From positions 1 through 64,000 of the forward strand of contig CAVVBC010000010.1 in the NCBI GenBank assembly GCA_963746325.1: DNA of 64,000 bases, read 5' to 3'. Each line of letters starts with the position of its first letter. Within the stretch, counting starts at the first letter, position 1. Below, piece after piece: positions 44,837 to 53,310 of the stretch. Made by a program: the position numbers and the translations under genes. This DNA comes from RPQJ01 sp963746325. GTDB taxonomy: Bacteria > Pseudomonadota > Gammaproteobacteria > Steroidobacterales > Steroidobacteraceae. The notes below the pieces were generated by a model. The model was given only the letters and a program-made list of their open reading frames with translations, was not told the origin of the DNA and ran no database searches.

Positions 44837-46987
44837 ATGACTTACCGACTGGGCGTCGACGTGGGCGGGACTTTCACCGACCTGTTGCTGGTGAACGAGA
44901 AGACAGGGCAGACGTGGAAAGCCAAGGTTTCCTCCACCCCGCACGACCAGTCGGAGGGCGTGCTGCGCGGCATCGAGCGCGTTTGTGGACTGGCGCAGGT
45001 ATCGGCGGAAGATATCGACCACGTCATGCACGGCACGACAGTCGCGACCAACACGGTGCTGACCGGTACCGGCGCCCGTGTCGGCCTGGTCACGACCAAA
45101 GGCTACCGCCAGGTGCTGCAGATCGCGCGCAGTTTCGTGCCGGGCGGTCTCGGCGGCTGGGTGATCTACAACAAGTCGCTGCCGATGGCGCCGCTCGCCC
45201 TCACCATCGAAGCCGACGAGCGCGTCGGCTCCAAAGGCGACGTGGTCACCACGCTCGACGAGACGAAGCTGCGCGGCGACCTGCTGGCGCTCGGCGCGAA
45301 GAACATCGAGGCGCTCACGGTCTCGCTGATCAATGCGTTCGCCAACGACCGGCACGAGCGCCGCATCAAGGAGATTGCGCAGGAAGTGCTGCCGGGCATC
45401 CCGGTCTCGCTCTCGTCCGAAGTCGTGCCGGAGATGCAGGAGTACGAGCGCACGGTGACCACCGTCGCCAACTCATACGTCCGGCCCCGCGTGCAGAAGT
45501 ACGTCAAGAACCTGCAGACCAAGCTCGAAGCCAAGGCGAAGCGCGTCAAGCTGCACATCCTGCGTTCGGACGGCGGCCTCGCTTCGGCGAAGTCGGCCGA
45601 GGATTTCCCCGTCAACCTGCTGATGTCCGGTCCTGCCGGCGGCGTGACCGGCGCCCTCTGGGGCGCAGTGCAGGCGGGCTTCCCGAACCTGCTCACGGTG
45701 GACGTGGGTGGCACGTCGACGGACGTCGCGCTGATCATGAACGGCCAGCCGCGCCTGCGGCGTGAAACCACGGTGGGCGACGTCACGGTGCGCGCCTCCT
45801 CGGTCGACATCCGCACGGTCGGCGCCGGCGGCGGCTCGATCGCGCACGTGCCGGAGCTCACCGGCGCGCTGCGCGTGGGCCCGCAGTCGGCGGGCGCCGA
45901 TCCGGGTCCTGCGGCCTACGGCCGGGGCGGCACGGAACCCACGGTGACCGACGCCAACGTCGTGCTCGGTTACCTGCCCGAGATGCAGAAGCTCGGCGGC
46001 GACATGGTGCTCGATCGCAAGCTGGCGCAGCAGTCCGTCGAAAAAGTCGGCAAGGCGCTCGGCAAGACGCCGAAGGATGCCGCGCTCGGCATCTACAACA
46101 TCGTCAATGAGAACATGGTGGGCGCGCTGCGGCTCGTCTCGGTCGAGCAGGGTCACGACCCGCGTGATTACGCGCTGATCGCTTTCGGCGGCGCCGGTCC
46201 GCTGCATGCCAACGCGCTGTCGATCCTGCTCGGCTCGTGGCCGTCGATCATTCCGCCGGGCCCGGGCGTGCTGTGCGCCTTGGGTGACGCCACGACGGCA
46301 GTCCGCGACGAGTCCTCGCGCACCTACATCCGCAAGTTCTCCGAGACGTCGAAGGACGACATCCTCAAGCAGCTGAAGGCGCTGGCGGCCGATGCGGCCA
46401 AGGCGCTCGCTGGCGAGAAGGTTGCAGCCAAGGACATGGCGTTCGGTTACCAGGTGGACGTTCGCTACCACGGCCAGGGCCTGCGCCTCACCGTCGACGT
46501 CGACCTGAAGCGTCTCGCGCAAGACGGCCTGGCGGCGATCTCCGGGCCCTTCGATGCAGAACACACCCGCCTGTTCACGTTTGCACTGCCGCTCGAGCAC
46601 GAGTTCGTGGCCTTGCGCGCGGTGGTGCAGGGCAAGGGCATCAACGTCAAGCGCCAGGTCATTGCCCGCGGCGGCGCCTCGCCCGTGGCGGCAGCCGTCG
46701 GCAAGCAGAAGGCCTACATGGTCGGCAAGGACTGCGTGGCGACGGTGTACGACCGCGCCAGGCTCAAGGCCGGCAACCGCATCGCCGGTCCCGCGATCGT
46801 GATGGAGATGGACTCCACGTCCGTGATCCTGCCCCGCCACCACGGCCGGGTGGATGCCCACGGCAACATCCTGATCTACCCCGACGATTACCAGGCGCCC
46901 CGGGCGAAGGCGGGCGCAGCAAAGCCGAAGGCGGCTCCCGCGAAGGTCAAGCGCGCGGTCAAGAAGACCGTCCGCAAGGCCAAGTAA
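44837..46987 (+). CDS. hyuA: Hydantoinase/oxoprolinase A-type subunit
   Basis: This 716-aa ATP-dependent ring-opening amidohydrolase subunit has the ASKHA-like fold. Nucleotide-binding motifs are GVDVGGTFTDLLLV at the N-terminus, DHVMHGTTVATNTVLTGTGA (about residue 62), TVDVGGTSTDVALIM (about 288) and FGGAGPLHANAL (about 450). The C-terminus has an unusual Lys/Ala/Pro-rich tail (about 25 residues) that could bind nucleic acid or be a linker. Relatives open N-methylhydantoin, 5-oxoproline or caprolactam. hyuB follows after 35 bases. Confidence 0.93.
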   Translation: MTYRLGVDVGGTFTDLLLVNEKTGQTWKAKVSSTPHDQSEGVLRGIERVCGLAQVSAEDIDHVMHGTTVATNTVLTGTGARVGLVTTKGYRQVLQIARSFVPGGLGGWVIYNKSLPMAPLALTIEADERVGSKGDVVTTLDETKLRGDLLALGAKNIEALTVSLINAFANDRHERRIKEIAQEVLPGIPVSLSSEVVPEMQEYERTVTTVANSYVRPRVQKYVKNLQTKLEAKAKRVKLHILRSDGGLASAKSAEDFPVNLLMSGPAGGVTGALWGAVQAGFPNLLTVDVGGTSTDVALIMNGQPRLRRETTVGDVTVRASSVDIRTVGAGGGSIAHVPELTGALRVGPQSAGADPGPAAYGRGGTEPTVTDANVVLGYLPEMQKLGGDMVLDRKLAQQSVEKVGKALGKTPKDAALGIYNIVNENMVGALRLVSVEQGHDPRDYALIAFGGAGPLHANALSILLGSWPSIIPPGPGVLCALGDATTAVRDESSRTYIRKFSETSKDDILKQLKALAADAAKALAGEKVAAKDMAFGYQVDVRYHGQGLRLTVDVDLKRLAQDGLAAISGPFDAEHTRLFTFALPLEHEFVALRAVVQGKGINVKRQVIARGGASPVAAAVGKQKAYMVGKDCVATVYDRARLKAGNRIAGPAIVMEMDSTSVILPRHHGRVDAHGNILIYPDDYQAPRAKAGAAKPKAAPAKVKRAVKKTVRKAK

Positions 46988-47022
46988 CCGCCCACCGCCC
47001 CACGCATTCCGGAGATACGCAC

Positions 47023-48936
47023 ATGCCCGCCAAGATCATCCAGCGCAACAAGAAGCCGATGAAGAAGGTGAAGGTCGATTCAGTCACCATCGACATCATC
47101 GAGAGCGCACTGCGCAATGCCCGCTACGAAATGGACACCGTGCTGTTCCGCACGGCCATGTCGCCCGGCATCCGCGAGCAGCACGACGAGTTCCCCATGA
47201 TCGCGAACCTCGACGGCAAGATGGTCGTCGGCCAGTTCGGCTCGTTCATCTGGGGGTTCATGCAGGGGTACGACGGCACGGTCGAGGAGGGCGACGTCTT
47301 CCTCACCAACGACCCGTACTCGGTCAATGGAGCGATCAGCCACCAGAACGACTGGCTCATGCTGATGCCGGTGTTCAAGGACGGCCGCGTGATCGCCTGG
47401 TCGGCGATGTTCGGTCACATGACCGACGTCGGCGGCAAGGTGCCGGGCTCACTGCCGACCGATGCCCGCACGATCTATGAAGAAGGCGTGTCGGTGCCGC
47501 CGATCAAGATCATCAAGGGCGGCCAGCTGCAGGACGACCTGCTCAAGGTCATCCTGCACAACTGCCGGCTGCCCACCTGGAATTTCTCCGACTTCAACGC
47601 CATCGTCGCGGCGCTGCGCACCGCGGCCATCCGCTGCGTCGAGATCTCGACCCGCTTCGGCGACGACGTGTTCTATTCGGCGATGGACGCCATGCTCGAG
47701 CGCAACAAGCGCGCGATGCGCCAGCTCATCCGCCAGACCGTGCCGGAGAAGAAGCAGTACTTCGAGGACTACATCTGCGACGACGGCCTCAACATGGGCC
47801 CGTACAAGATCGCCTGCACGATGTGGCGCGAAGGGGACAAGTGCATCTTCGACTTCACGGGCACCGACCCGCAGTCGATCTCCTCGATCAACTTCCTGTT
47901 GAACGAAGAGATGTTCAAGATGTTCGCGGGCGTTTACATGATCATGGTGTTCGACCCGCAGATCCTCTTCAACGACGGCTTCTACGACCTCATGGAAGTG
48001 CGCATTCCGCCGGGCACGCTGCTGAAGCCGCTGAAGCCTGCCGCGCTGTCGTGCCGCACGCACGCGCTCGGCCGCATCTTCGACATCCTGGGCGGCCTGC
48101 TGGGCCAGGGCAATCCTGCCTTCATGTGCGCGGCCGGCTTTTCCGACAGCCCGCATTTCATGTACTCGGGGTACAAGAAGAACGGCGAGTGGTACCAGCT
48201 GTACCAGATCACGTTCGGCGGCATCCCGGGCAAGCCGTTCGGCGACGGCCCCGACGGCCATTCGCTGTGGCCCTCGTTCACCAACGTGCCGAACGAGTTC
48301 CTCGAAAGCTATTTCCCGCTGCGCATCGACATCTACGAGACGATCCCGGACACCGGCGGTGCCGGCAAGAACCGCGGCGGCAATGGCCTGCGCATCGGCT
48401 ATCGCTTCCTCGAGCAGGGCGAGATCTCGATCCACGACGATCGCTGGCTCACGTACCCGTGGGGCGTCAACGGCGGCCTGCCCGGCGCGCGCAGCAAGAA
48501 GACGCTGGTGCGCACGGATGGCACCGAGGAACTGCTGCCGTCCAAGATCGACCGCGTCAAGGTCAACGAGGGCGACCTGCTGCTGTCCGATACCTGGGGT
48601 GGCGGCGGTTGCGGTGACCCGTTCGAGCGCGAAGTGGAAAAAGTGGTGTTCGACGTCCAGGCCGGACTCGTCACGGCCCAGGGCGCGCGCAACTATGGCG
48701 TCGTGATCAACACAGACCTCACGGCCGACGTGGCCGCCACGGAAAAGCTGCGCGCGAAGCTGCGCGCCGAGCGCGGGCCGGTGGCACTGTTCGATCGCGG
48801 GTTTACCTCGATCGAGTCGCTGAAAGAGCGCTGCAAGGCCGAGACCGGTCACGAGCCGCCGCGGCAGCCGCGCTTTTCCGAACGGGTGCTCAAGTCAGCC
48901 ACGGCAGCGACCAGGAAGAAGTCGAAGGTGGCCTGA
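47023..48936 (+). CDS. hyuB: Hydantoinase/oxoprolinase B-type subunit
   Basis: This 637-aa partner subunit of HyuA hydrolyses the phosphorylated ring intermediate. Family motifs include SVTIDIIESALRNARYEMDTVLFRTAMSPGIREQHDEF at the N-terminus, VFLTNDPYSVNGAISHQND (about residue 90), FDFTGTDPQSISSINF, and GAGKNRGGNGLRIGYRF near the C-terminus. It ends in a basic Lys/Arg tail like HyuA. The next gene begins one base later, so both are translationally coupled to an isochorismatase-fold hydrolase. Confidence 0.93.
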   Translation: MPAKIIQRNKKPMKKVKVDSVTIDIIESALRNARYEMDTVLFRTAMSPGIREQHDEFPMIANLDGKMVVGQFGSFIWGFMQGYDGTVEEGDVFLTNDPYSVNGAISHQNDWLMLMPVFKDGRVIAWSAMFGHMTDVGGKVPGSLPTDARTIYEEGVSVPPIKIIKGGQLQDDLLKVILHNCRLPTWNFSDFNAIVAALRTAAIRCVEISTRFGDDVFYSAMDAMLERNKRAMRQLIRQTVPEKKQYFEDYICDDGLNMGPYKIACTMWREGDKCIFDFTGTDPQSISSINFLLNEEMFKMFAGVYMIMVFDPQILFNDGFYDLMEVRIPPGTLLKPLKPAALSCRTHALGRIFDILGGLLGQGNPAFMCAAGFSDSPHFMYSGYKKNGEWYQLYQITFGGIPGKPFGDGPDGHSLWPSFTNVPNEFLESYFPLRIDIYETIPDTGGAGKNRGGNGLRIGYRFLEQGEISIHDDRWLTYPWGVNGGLPGARSKKTLVRTDGTEELLPSKIDRVKVNEGDLLLSDTWGGGGCGDPFEREVEKVVFDVQAGLVTAQGARNYGVVINTDLTADVAATEKLRAKLRAERGPVALFDRGFTSIESLKERCKAETGHEPPRQPRFSERVLKSATAATRKKSKVA

Positions 48937-48937
48937 G

Positions 48938-49573
48938 ATGACCGGCGCAGCCGACACGTACACCACCGTCGGCTACAGCTCGCCGAGCTTCAGCGCCGGT
49001 CAGCGACCGGCGGTGCTGGTCGTCGACTTCCAGCTGGCCTTCACGGACCCGCGCTGGCCGCTCGGCGGACTGCCGCTGATACACGCCGCGCGTGACCGTA
49101 CGGCGCACCTGCTCGACCTCGCGCGGGCGAAGAACGTCCCCGTCGCGGCGTGCTACACCGCTTATGGCAGCCTGGCCGACATGCCGTTCTGGAAGGTGAA
49201 GCCGGTGCGCGACGAGTTCTACTACGGGGATCCCTGCACGGCGATGGATCCGAAAATCCACCACGAGAAGAATTTCACTTACTGCAAGAACGCGCCGTCG
49301 ATGTTCTTCCAGACCCCGCTGATCACTTTCCTGGTGAAGCAGCAGGTGGATACCGTCATCGTCACTGGCTGCACCACCAGCGGCTGCGTGCGCGCGACGA
49401 TCGTGGACGCGTTCTCCTACGGCTTCCGGGTCATCGTGCCGGACGAGTGCTGCGGCGACGCCGAGGAAGCGCCGCACCGGTCGAATCTCGCCGACGTCGG
49501 TCGACGCTATGCGGACGTGACGACCACCGCCGAGGTCGTGAAGTACATCGATGGACTAAGCGCCGCGCGCTGA
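48938..49573 (+). CDS. Isochorismatase-fold hydrolase (N-carbamoylsarcosine amidase-like)
   Basis: This 211-aa cysteine hydrolase carries the triad Asp in VLVVDFQLAFTD (about residue 29), Lys in NFTYCKNAPSMFFQT (about 114), and Cys in GCTTSGCVRATIVDAFSYG (about 149). Coupling to hyuAB recalls the creatinine route in which ATP-dependent N-methylhydantoinase makes N-carbamoylsarcosine and this type of enzyme splits it to sarcosine, CO2 and ammonia. The exact substrate is inferred. A paralogue is at 41910-42572. Confidence 0.88.
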   Translation: MTGAADTYTTVGYSSPSFSAGQRPAVLVVDFQLAFTDPRWPLGGLPLIHAARDRTAHLLDLARAKNVPVAACYTAYGSLADMPFWKVKPVRDEFYYGDPCTAMDPKIHHEKNFTYCKNAPSMFFQTPLITFLVKQQVDTVIVTGCTTSGCVRATIVDAFSYGFRVIVPDECCGDAEEAPHRSNLADVGRRYADVTTTAEVVKYIDGLSAAR

Positions 49574-49590
49574 TCCGACATCGCGCTGTT

Positions 49591-49629
49591 CCCGCGATGT
49601 CCTGCCGCGCTGGAAAGGCAGACATGCGC
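49591..49629 (+). repeat. Degenerate half copy of the hairpin element, plus orientation
   Basis: It consists of a left arm ending CCTGCCGCG and a loop variant (CTGGAAAGGCAGACATGCG) with two changes, but no right arm. The last arm bases equal those of the complete copy 37 bases downstream. Confidence 0.7.
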
Positions 49630-49636
49630 TAGTTGC

Positions 49637-49716
49637 AGGCGCTCGACCCGGCATTGTCCTGCCGCGCTTGGAAAGGCAGACACGCGCGCGTCAGGACAAT
49701 GCCGGGTCGAGCGCCT
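49637..49716 (+). repeat. Variable-stem, constant-loop hairpin element, plus orientation
   Basis: Arms 49637-49666 and 49687-49716 are complementary at 29 of 30. The loop 49667-49686 is the exact common 20 bases. It follows the plus-strand isochorismatase gene. Confidence 0.92.
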
Positions 49717-49779
49717 GACATCACCGTCCTCCGTATCTTTTCCGAGTGCACGAAAGGCTGAGGCGCTGTTGCAACTGCA

Positions 49780-49853
49780 GCGGTTGATCCGGGACCTTCC
49801 CCCGAGCGCGTGTCTGCCTTTCCAAGCTCGGGGGAAGGTCCCGGATCGACCGC
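49780..49853 (-). repeat. Variable-stem, constant-loop hairpin element, minus orientation
   Basis: Arms 49780-49806 and 49827-49853 are complementary at 26 of 27. The loop 49807-49826 is the exact reverse complement of the common loop. It forms an inverted pair with the element 63 bases away. No gene is supported in the 383-base gap 49574-49956. Confidence 0.92.
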
Positions 49854-49863
49854 CTGCAGTGAG

Positions 49864-49917
49864 CACGTGTCTGCCTTTCCCAGTTCGCGGCAAGGTCCCG
49901 GATCGACCGCCTGCAGC
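49864..49917 (-). repeat. Degenerate half copy of the hairpin element, minus orientation
   Basis: The loop variant CACGTGTCTGCCTTTCCCAG (49864-49883) is followed by a right arm that shares GGTCCCGGATCGACCGCCTGCAG-like sequence with the adjacent complete copy, and the left arm is missing. A further trace (TTGGGAAAGGACAC, about 49941-49954) follows. The locus thus reads plus, plus, minus, minus. Confidence 0.7.
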
Positions 49918-49956
49918 CAGCGCGGATCTGCTGTCGGCGATTGGGAAAGGACACCC

Positions 49957-51205
49957 TCAGGAGGGCGCGGGCTCCGCGTCGTCGACCAGGGTCGCGACTG
50001 CGACATCGGCCGTCACGTTGCCGATGGTGCGGAAGATGTCCGGAATGATCTCGACCGCGACGAGGATGCCCAGCACCTCGATGGGCAGGCCGAGCGCAGC
50101 ACAGATCGGTGCGACGCTCGCGATGAAGGACACCTGGCCAGGCAGTCCCACGGAACCGATGCTCACGGCGATCGCGACGAGGATGGCGCCCGCCATCTGC
50201 AGCACGCTCGGTTCGATTCCATACATCGCCGCAATGAAGAAGCACACGCCCAGGTTGCCGAGCGGACTCGTGTAGCGGAACACGGCGACGGCAAGCGGCA
50301 GCACGAGATGCGCCACGCGCGGGGTCACGCGCAGCCGCTCGCGCGCGCATTCGATCATCGCGGGCAGGGTTGCCAGCGAGCTCTGGGTGCTGGCGGCAAC
50401 CACCTGCACGGGCGCGACGGCGACGGCGAACGTCCGCACACCCGCGTTGCTGCGCAAAGCCACCACGACGTAGATCGCAAGGATGGCGATCGCGATGACG
50501 AGGGCCACCGTGACCGCGTACTGCGCCAGCAGGCCGGCGGCGCCAACCCCGGCCTGGCGGCCGACGCCGAGGGCGAGCGCGAACACGCCGAGCGGCGCCA
50601 GCAGCAGCACCCAGTGCACGATGACGACCATCGCCTCGGCCATGGCGCTGAAGAAGTTCGTCAGCACGAGGCGTTGTGCGACGGGCAGGCGGGTGGCCGC
50701 GAAACCGAACAGCGTCGCGAACACGACCAGCGCGAGGATCGCGTTGTCGGCCGCCGCCGCGATGATGTTCGGCGGCAGCAATTGCTGCATCCACTGGGAC
50801 CAGTCGAGTCGTGTCGTCACCTGGGTCGCGTCGCTGCCGACTCCCGCGAGGAAGGCCTGCGCGGCGACCGGGTCGACGGGCCACAGTGCCAGCAAGGCCT
50901 GCGACAGGGTGACGGCGAGCACGCCGGCCAGCAGCAGCAGCGCGCCAAACCAGCCGATCGCCCGGGTGGCGAGTCGTCCGGTGGCCATCGCGTCCGCGAC
51001 GCTGGCAACTGCCGAAACGAGCATGGCGAACACCAGCGGGCCCACCGTCATGCGCAGCGCGTTGAGCCAGAGCGTGCCGATCGACTTCGAGGACCGTCGC
51101 GAGCTGGTGGGCCGTCGCGCCGCCCGCGTGATCGATCCAGGCGCCTAAAGCGATGCCGGCGCCAAGCGCGCCAAGGACCAGCCAGTGACGTAGGGGTGCC
51201 ACCAC
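49957..51205 (-). CDS. Dicarboxylate/amino acid:cation symporter (frame break near 51095)
   Basis: This inner-membrane transporter of the DctA/GltT (DAACS) family has about 416 aa after repair and several hydrophobic helices. Family features are NALRMTVGPLVFAMLVSAV, the HP1-like serine-rich VVAASTQSSLATLPAMIE, and the GIEPSVLQMAGAILVAIAVSIGSVGLPG region followed by DIFRTIGNVTADVAVATLV. The first 35 residues are in another frame; one GC restored at about 51095 gives AHQLARRSSKSIGTLWLNALRM. GTG starts at 51205 and 51202 are both possible. It lies 10 bases downstream of the alpha/beta hydrolase gene. Confidence 0.88.
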
Positions 51206-51215
51206 GGATCCTGCG

Positions 51216-52019
51216 TCAGTTCGCCGCGAGCCAGTCGAACAAGGTCTGCGCAAACCGGATCTTCTGCTCCTTGCCGGCCACGACGTGCGCGACGTCCTCC
51301 CACAGCACGCCCTTCGCCCCCGGGATGCCACGCTCGATCGGCAGCGTGGTGCGGGGAGCTGTCACGACGTCCTTGCCTGCGTGGATGATCAGCGACGGGC
51401 AGCGGATCTGCTCGAGCCGGTCGCTCGAGTTGAATCCGACGCAGGCATCGATCAGGCGTGCATGAGCAGCGTAGCGGCCGTTCAGTTCCTTCCACCCGCC
51501 GGCCGGGCCGAGCAGCCGCTGCTTGTGCGCGTTGTAGTATTCGGCGTCGAACGAGAGCAGGGTCACCGCCTCCTGGAATCGCTCGAAGCCGAGGTCACGA
51601 TGGATCCAGCGGAACATCTCGAGCTGGTCGCGCAGGAAATCGTCGACCTCGCACCACGCGCCCATGTTGAGCATGCTGCGTGCGAGGTCGGGCCGGCGGA
51701 TGGCGATTTCCTGGCACACGCAGGCGCCCATGCCCACCAGGCCCATGAGGTGCACGTTGCCCAGGCCGAGGTGATCGAGCAGGCCGATCGCGTCGTTCGC
51801 GTGCAGCTCCATCGTGGAGGGCACGCTCAGGTCGTCGCCCGATTCGCAGATGCCGCGATAATCGAAGACGATGACCTGGTACCGGTCGACGAGGCCTCGC
51901 GCGAGGTGATGGTGGTTGTCGTGGCAGAACGTGCCCCAGCCGCCCATGCACAGCACCGGGTCGCCCTGGCCCAGCACTTCGTAGTACATGTCGTGGCCGT
52001 TGATGCGGGCGATGGGCAT
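51216..52019 (-). CDS. Alpha/beta hydrolase-fold protein without a nucleophile Ser
   Basis: This 267-aa alpha/beta hydrolase starts MPIARINGHDMYYEVLGQGDPVLCMGG. The oxyanion and strand-4 region (VIVFDYRGICESG), acid (IIHAGKDVVTAP) and His (WEDVAHVVAGKE) match active members. At the elbow, however, the sequence is LMGLVGMGACVCQEIAI where GHSMGG is expected, so Gly replaces the nucleophile Ser. It may be a non-hydrolytic member or use another residue, such as the nearby Cys. It is probably co-transcribed with the symporter. Confidence 0.8.
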   Translation of the reverse strand: MPIARINGHDMYYEVLGQGDPVLCMGGWGTFCHDNHHHLARGLVDRYQVIVFDYRGICESGDDLSVPSTMELHANDAIGLLDHLGLGNVHLMGLVGMGACVCQEIAIRRPDLARSMLNMGAWCEVDDFLRDQLEMFRWIHRDLGFERFQEAVTLLSFDAEYYNAHKQRLLGPAGGWKELNGRYAAHARLIDACVGFNSSDRLEQIRCPSLIIHAGKDVVTAPRTTLPIERGIPGAKGVLWEDVAHVVAGKEQKIRFAQTLFDWLAAN

Positions 52020-52197
52020 GCAGGATCACTCTGGCGGGTGCGGCCCGGAATGGGGCCGGCTGGATGATTTCACAGCGTGCGACGGCGGGTAAAGCTTGCC
52101 TCCCCGGGGTGCCTGCCGCCACGCCCGGGGTGGGATCGCTCCAGACGGCTTCCGGACTGGTAAAGTGACGCACTTTTCCTGAATCGCCCCTGGGGGG

Positions 52198-53271
52198 ATG
52201 CCGGTGACTCACGCTGCCATTACGGGCTGGGGCAAGTGCCTGCCGGCCAATGTCCTGACCAATGACGACCTGGCCACCTTCCTCGATACCAACGACGAGT
52301 GGATCGTCTCGCGCACGGGCATCAAGGAGCGTCGCATCTCGCACGTCTCGCTGGAGGAGATGGCCTATGTCAGCTCGATGCGGGCACTGGCGGCGGCTGG
52401 TCTCGACCCGGCCGACGTCGAACTGATCGTCGTCGGCACCTGCAGCTTCGACGACCAGGTGCCGAACCAGGCGTCAGGCCTGCAGGTGCGGCTGGGGGCA
52501 AAGCGCGCGGCGGCGTACGACGTCAATACCGCGTGTACGAGCTTCCTCTATGCCCTCAGTACGGCCAACGCATTGATCCGCACGGGCGTCGTCAAGAACG
52601 CGGTGGTGGTCGGCGGCGAGTTGATTTCGGCGTTCATGGACTGGCGCAATCGCGGTGTCTGCGTGCTGTTCGGCGACGGCTGTGCAGCCGTCGTGCTGCA
52701 GGCAACCGACAATGTCGAAGGCCTGCTCGGCGAGAAGCTCGGCTGTGACAGCGAGGCCCGGTCGACGCTCGTGGTCGAAGGCATGGGTGGCCGCTACTGC
52801 AATGCCGGGCGGCAGTACGGCGCGACCTCGTGGATCTTCGAGGGTCCAGAGATCTTCAAGCGCGCCGTGCTTGGCATGTCCGGCGCCTGCGCCGACGTGC
52901 TCGAAGCCCAGGGTTACAAGGTCGACGACGTCGACGTCGTGATTCCGCACCAGGCCAACCTGCGCATCATGGATGCAGTGGCGAAGCGTGTCGGCGCGCC
53001 GGCGGACCGGATGTTCGTCAACGTGCACAAGTACGGCAACATGTCAGCGGCGACGGTCGCAGTGGCGTTGGTCGAAGCCATCGAAGAAGGCCGTGTCAAA
53101 CCCGGCAGCCTGCTGCTGCTGCCGGCGTTCGGAGCGGGCCTGACGTATTGCGCGCACCTGGTGCGCTGGGGTGCGCGCACGACACCGCTCGGCACCACCG
53201 ATGTCGAGCTGCCGCCGAGCGACCGGACAGCACTGGAAATCGTGCAGGGTTACCTGCGGCAGAAACCCTGA
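52198..53271 (+). CDS. 3-oxoacyl-ACP synthase III family protein
   Basis: This 357-aa thiolase-fold condensing enzyme contains the complete KAS III triad: Cys in VNTACTSFLYAL (about residue 113), His in VVIPHQANLRIMDAV (about 263) and Asn in VHKYGNMSAATVAVAL (about 293). It begins HAAITGWGKCLPANVLTNDDLA. It is about 40 residues longer than E. coli FabH, mainly at the C-terminus (after WGARTTP), and stands alone without other fab genes, so a role in branched, secondary or polyunsaturated lipid synthesis is as likely as housekeeping FabH. Confidence 0.88.
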   Translation: MPVTHAAITGWGKCLPANVLTNDDLATFLDTNDEWIVSRTGIKERRISHVSLEEMAYVSSMRALAAAGLDPADVELIVVGTCSFDDQVPNQASGLQVRLGAKRAAAYDVNTACTSFLYALSTANALIRTGVVKNAVVVGGELISAFMDWRNRGVCVLFGDGCAAVVLQATDNVEGLLGEKLGCDSEARSTLVVEGMGGRYCNAGRQYGATSWIFEGPEIFKRAVLGMSGACADVLEAQGYKVDDVDVVIPHQANLRIMDAVAKRVGAPADRMFVNVHKYGNMSAATVAVALVEAIEEGRVKPGSLLLLPAFGAGLTYCAHLVRWGARTTPLGTTDVELPPSDRTALEIVQGYLRQKP

Positions 53272-53274
53272 GGG

Positions 53275-53299
53275 GGCACCGGCGAAGATCGCCGGTGCC
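53275..53299 (+). terminator. Strong hairpin between the KAS III and EamA genes
   Basis: GGCACCGGCGA pairs with TCGCCGGTGCC (53275-53299) around a 3-base loop, 4 bases after the KAS III stop. Only a weak T-stretch (TTGCCC) follows, so it may terminate or stabilise the transcript. Confidence 0.55.
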
Positions 53300-53310
53300 T
53301 TGCCCTGACC

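Noticed and set aside
49591..49917. The repeated GGAAAGGCAGACACG sequence as a CRISPR array
   Set aside because: The repeats alternate in orientation, the flanks are self-complementary and not spacer-like, spacing is irregular, and no cas gene is present.
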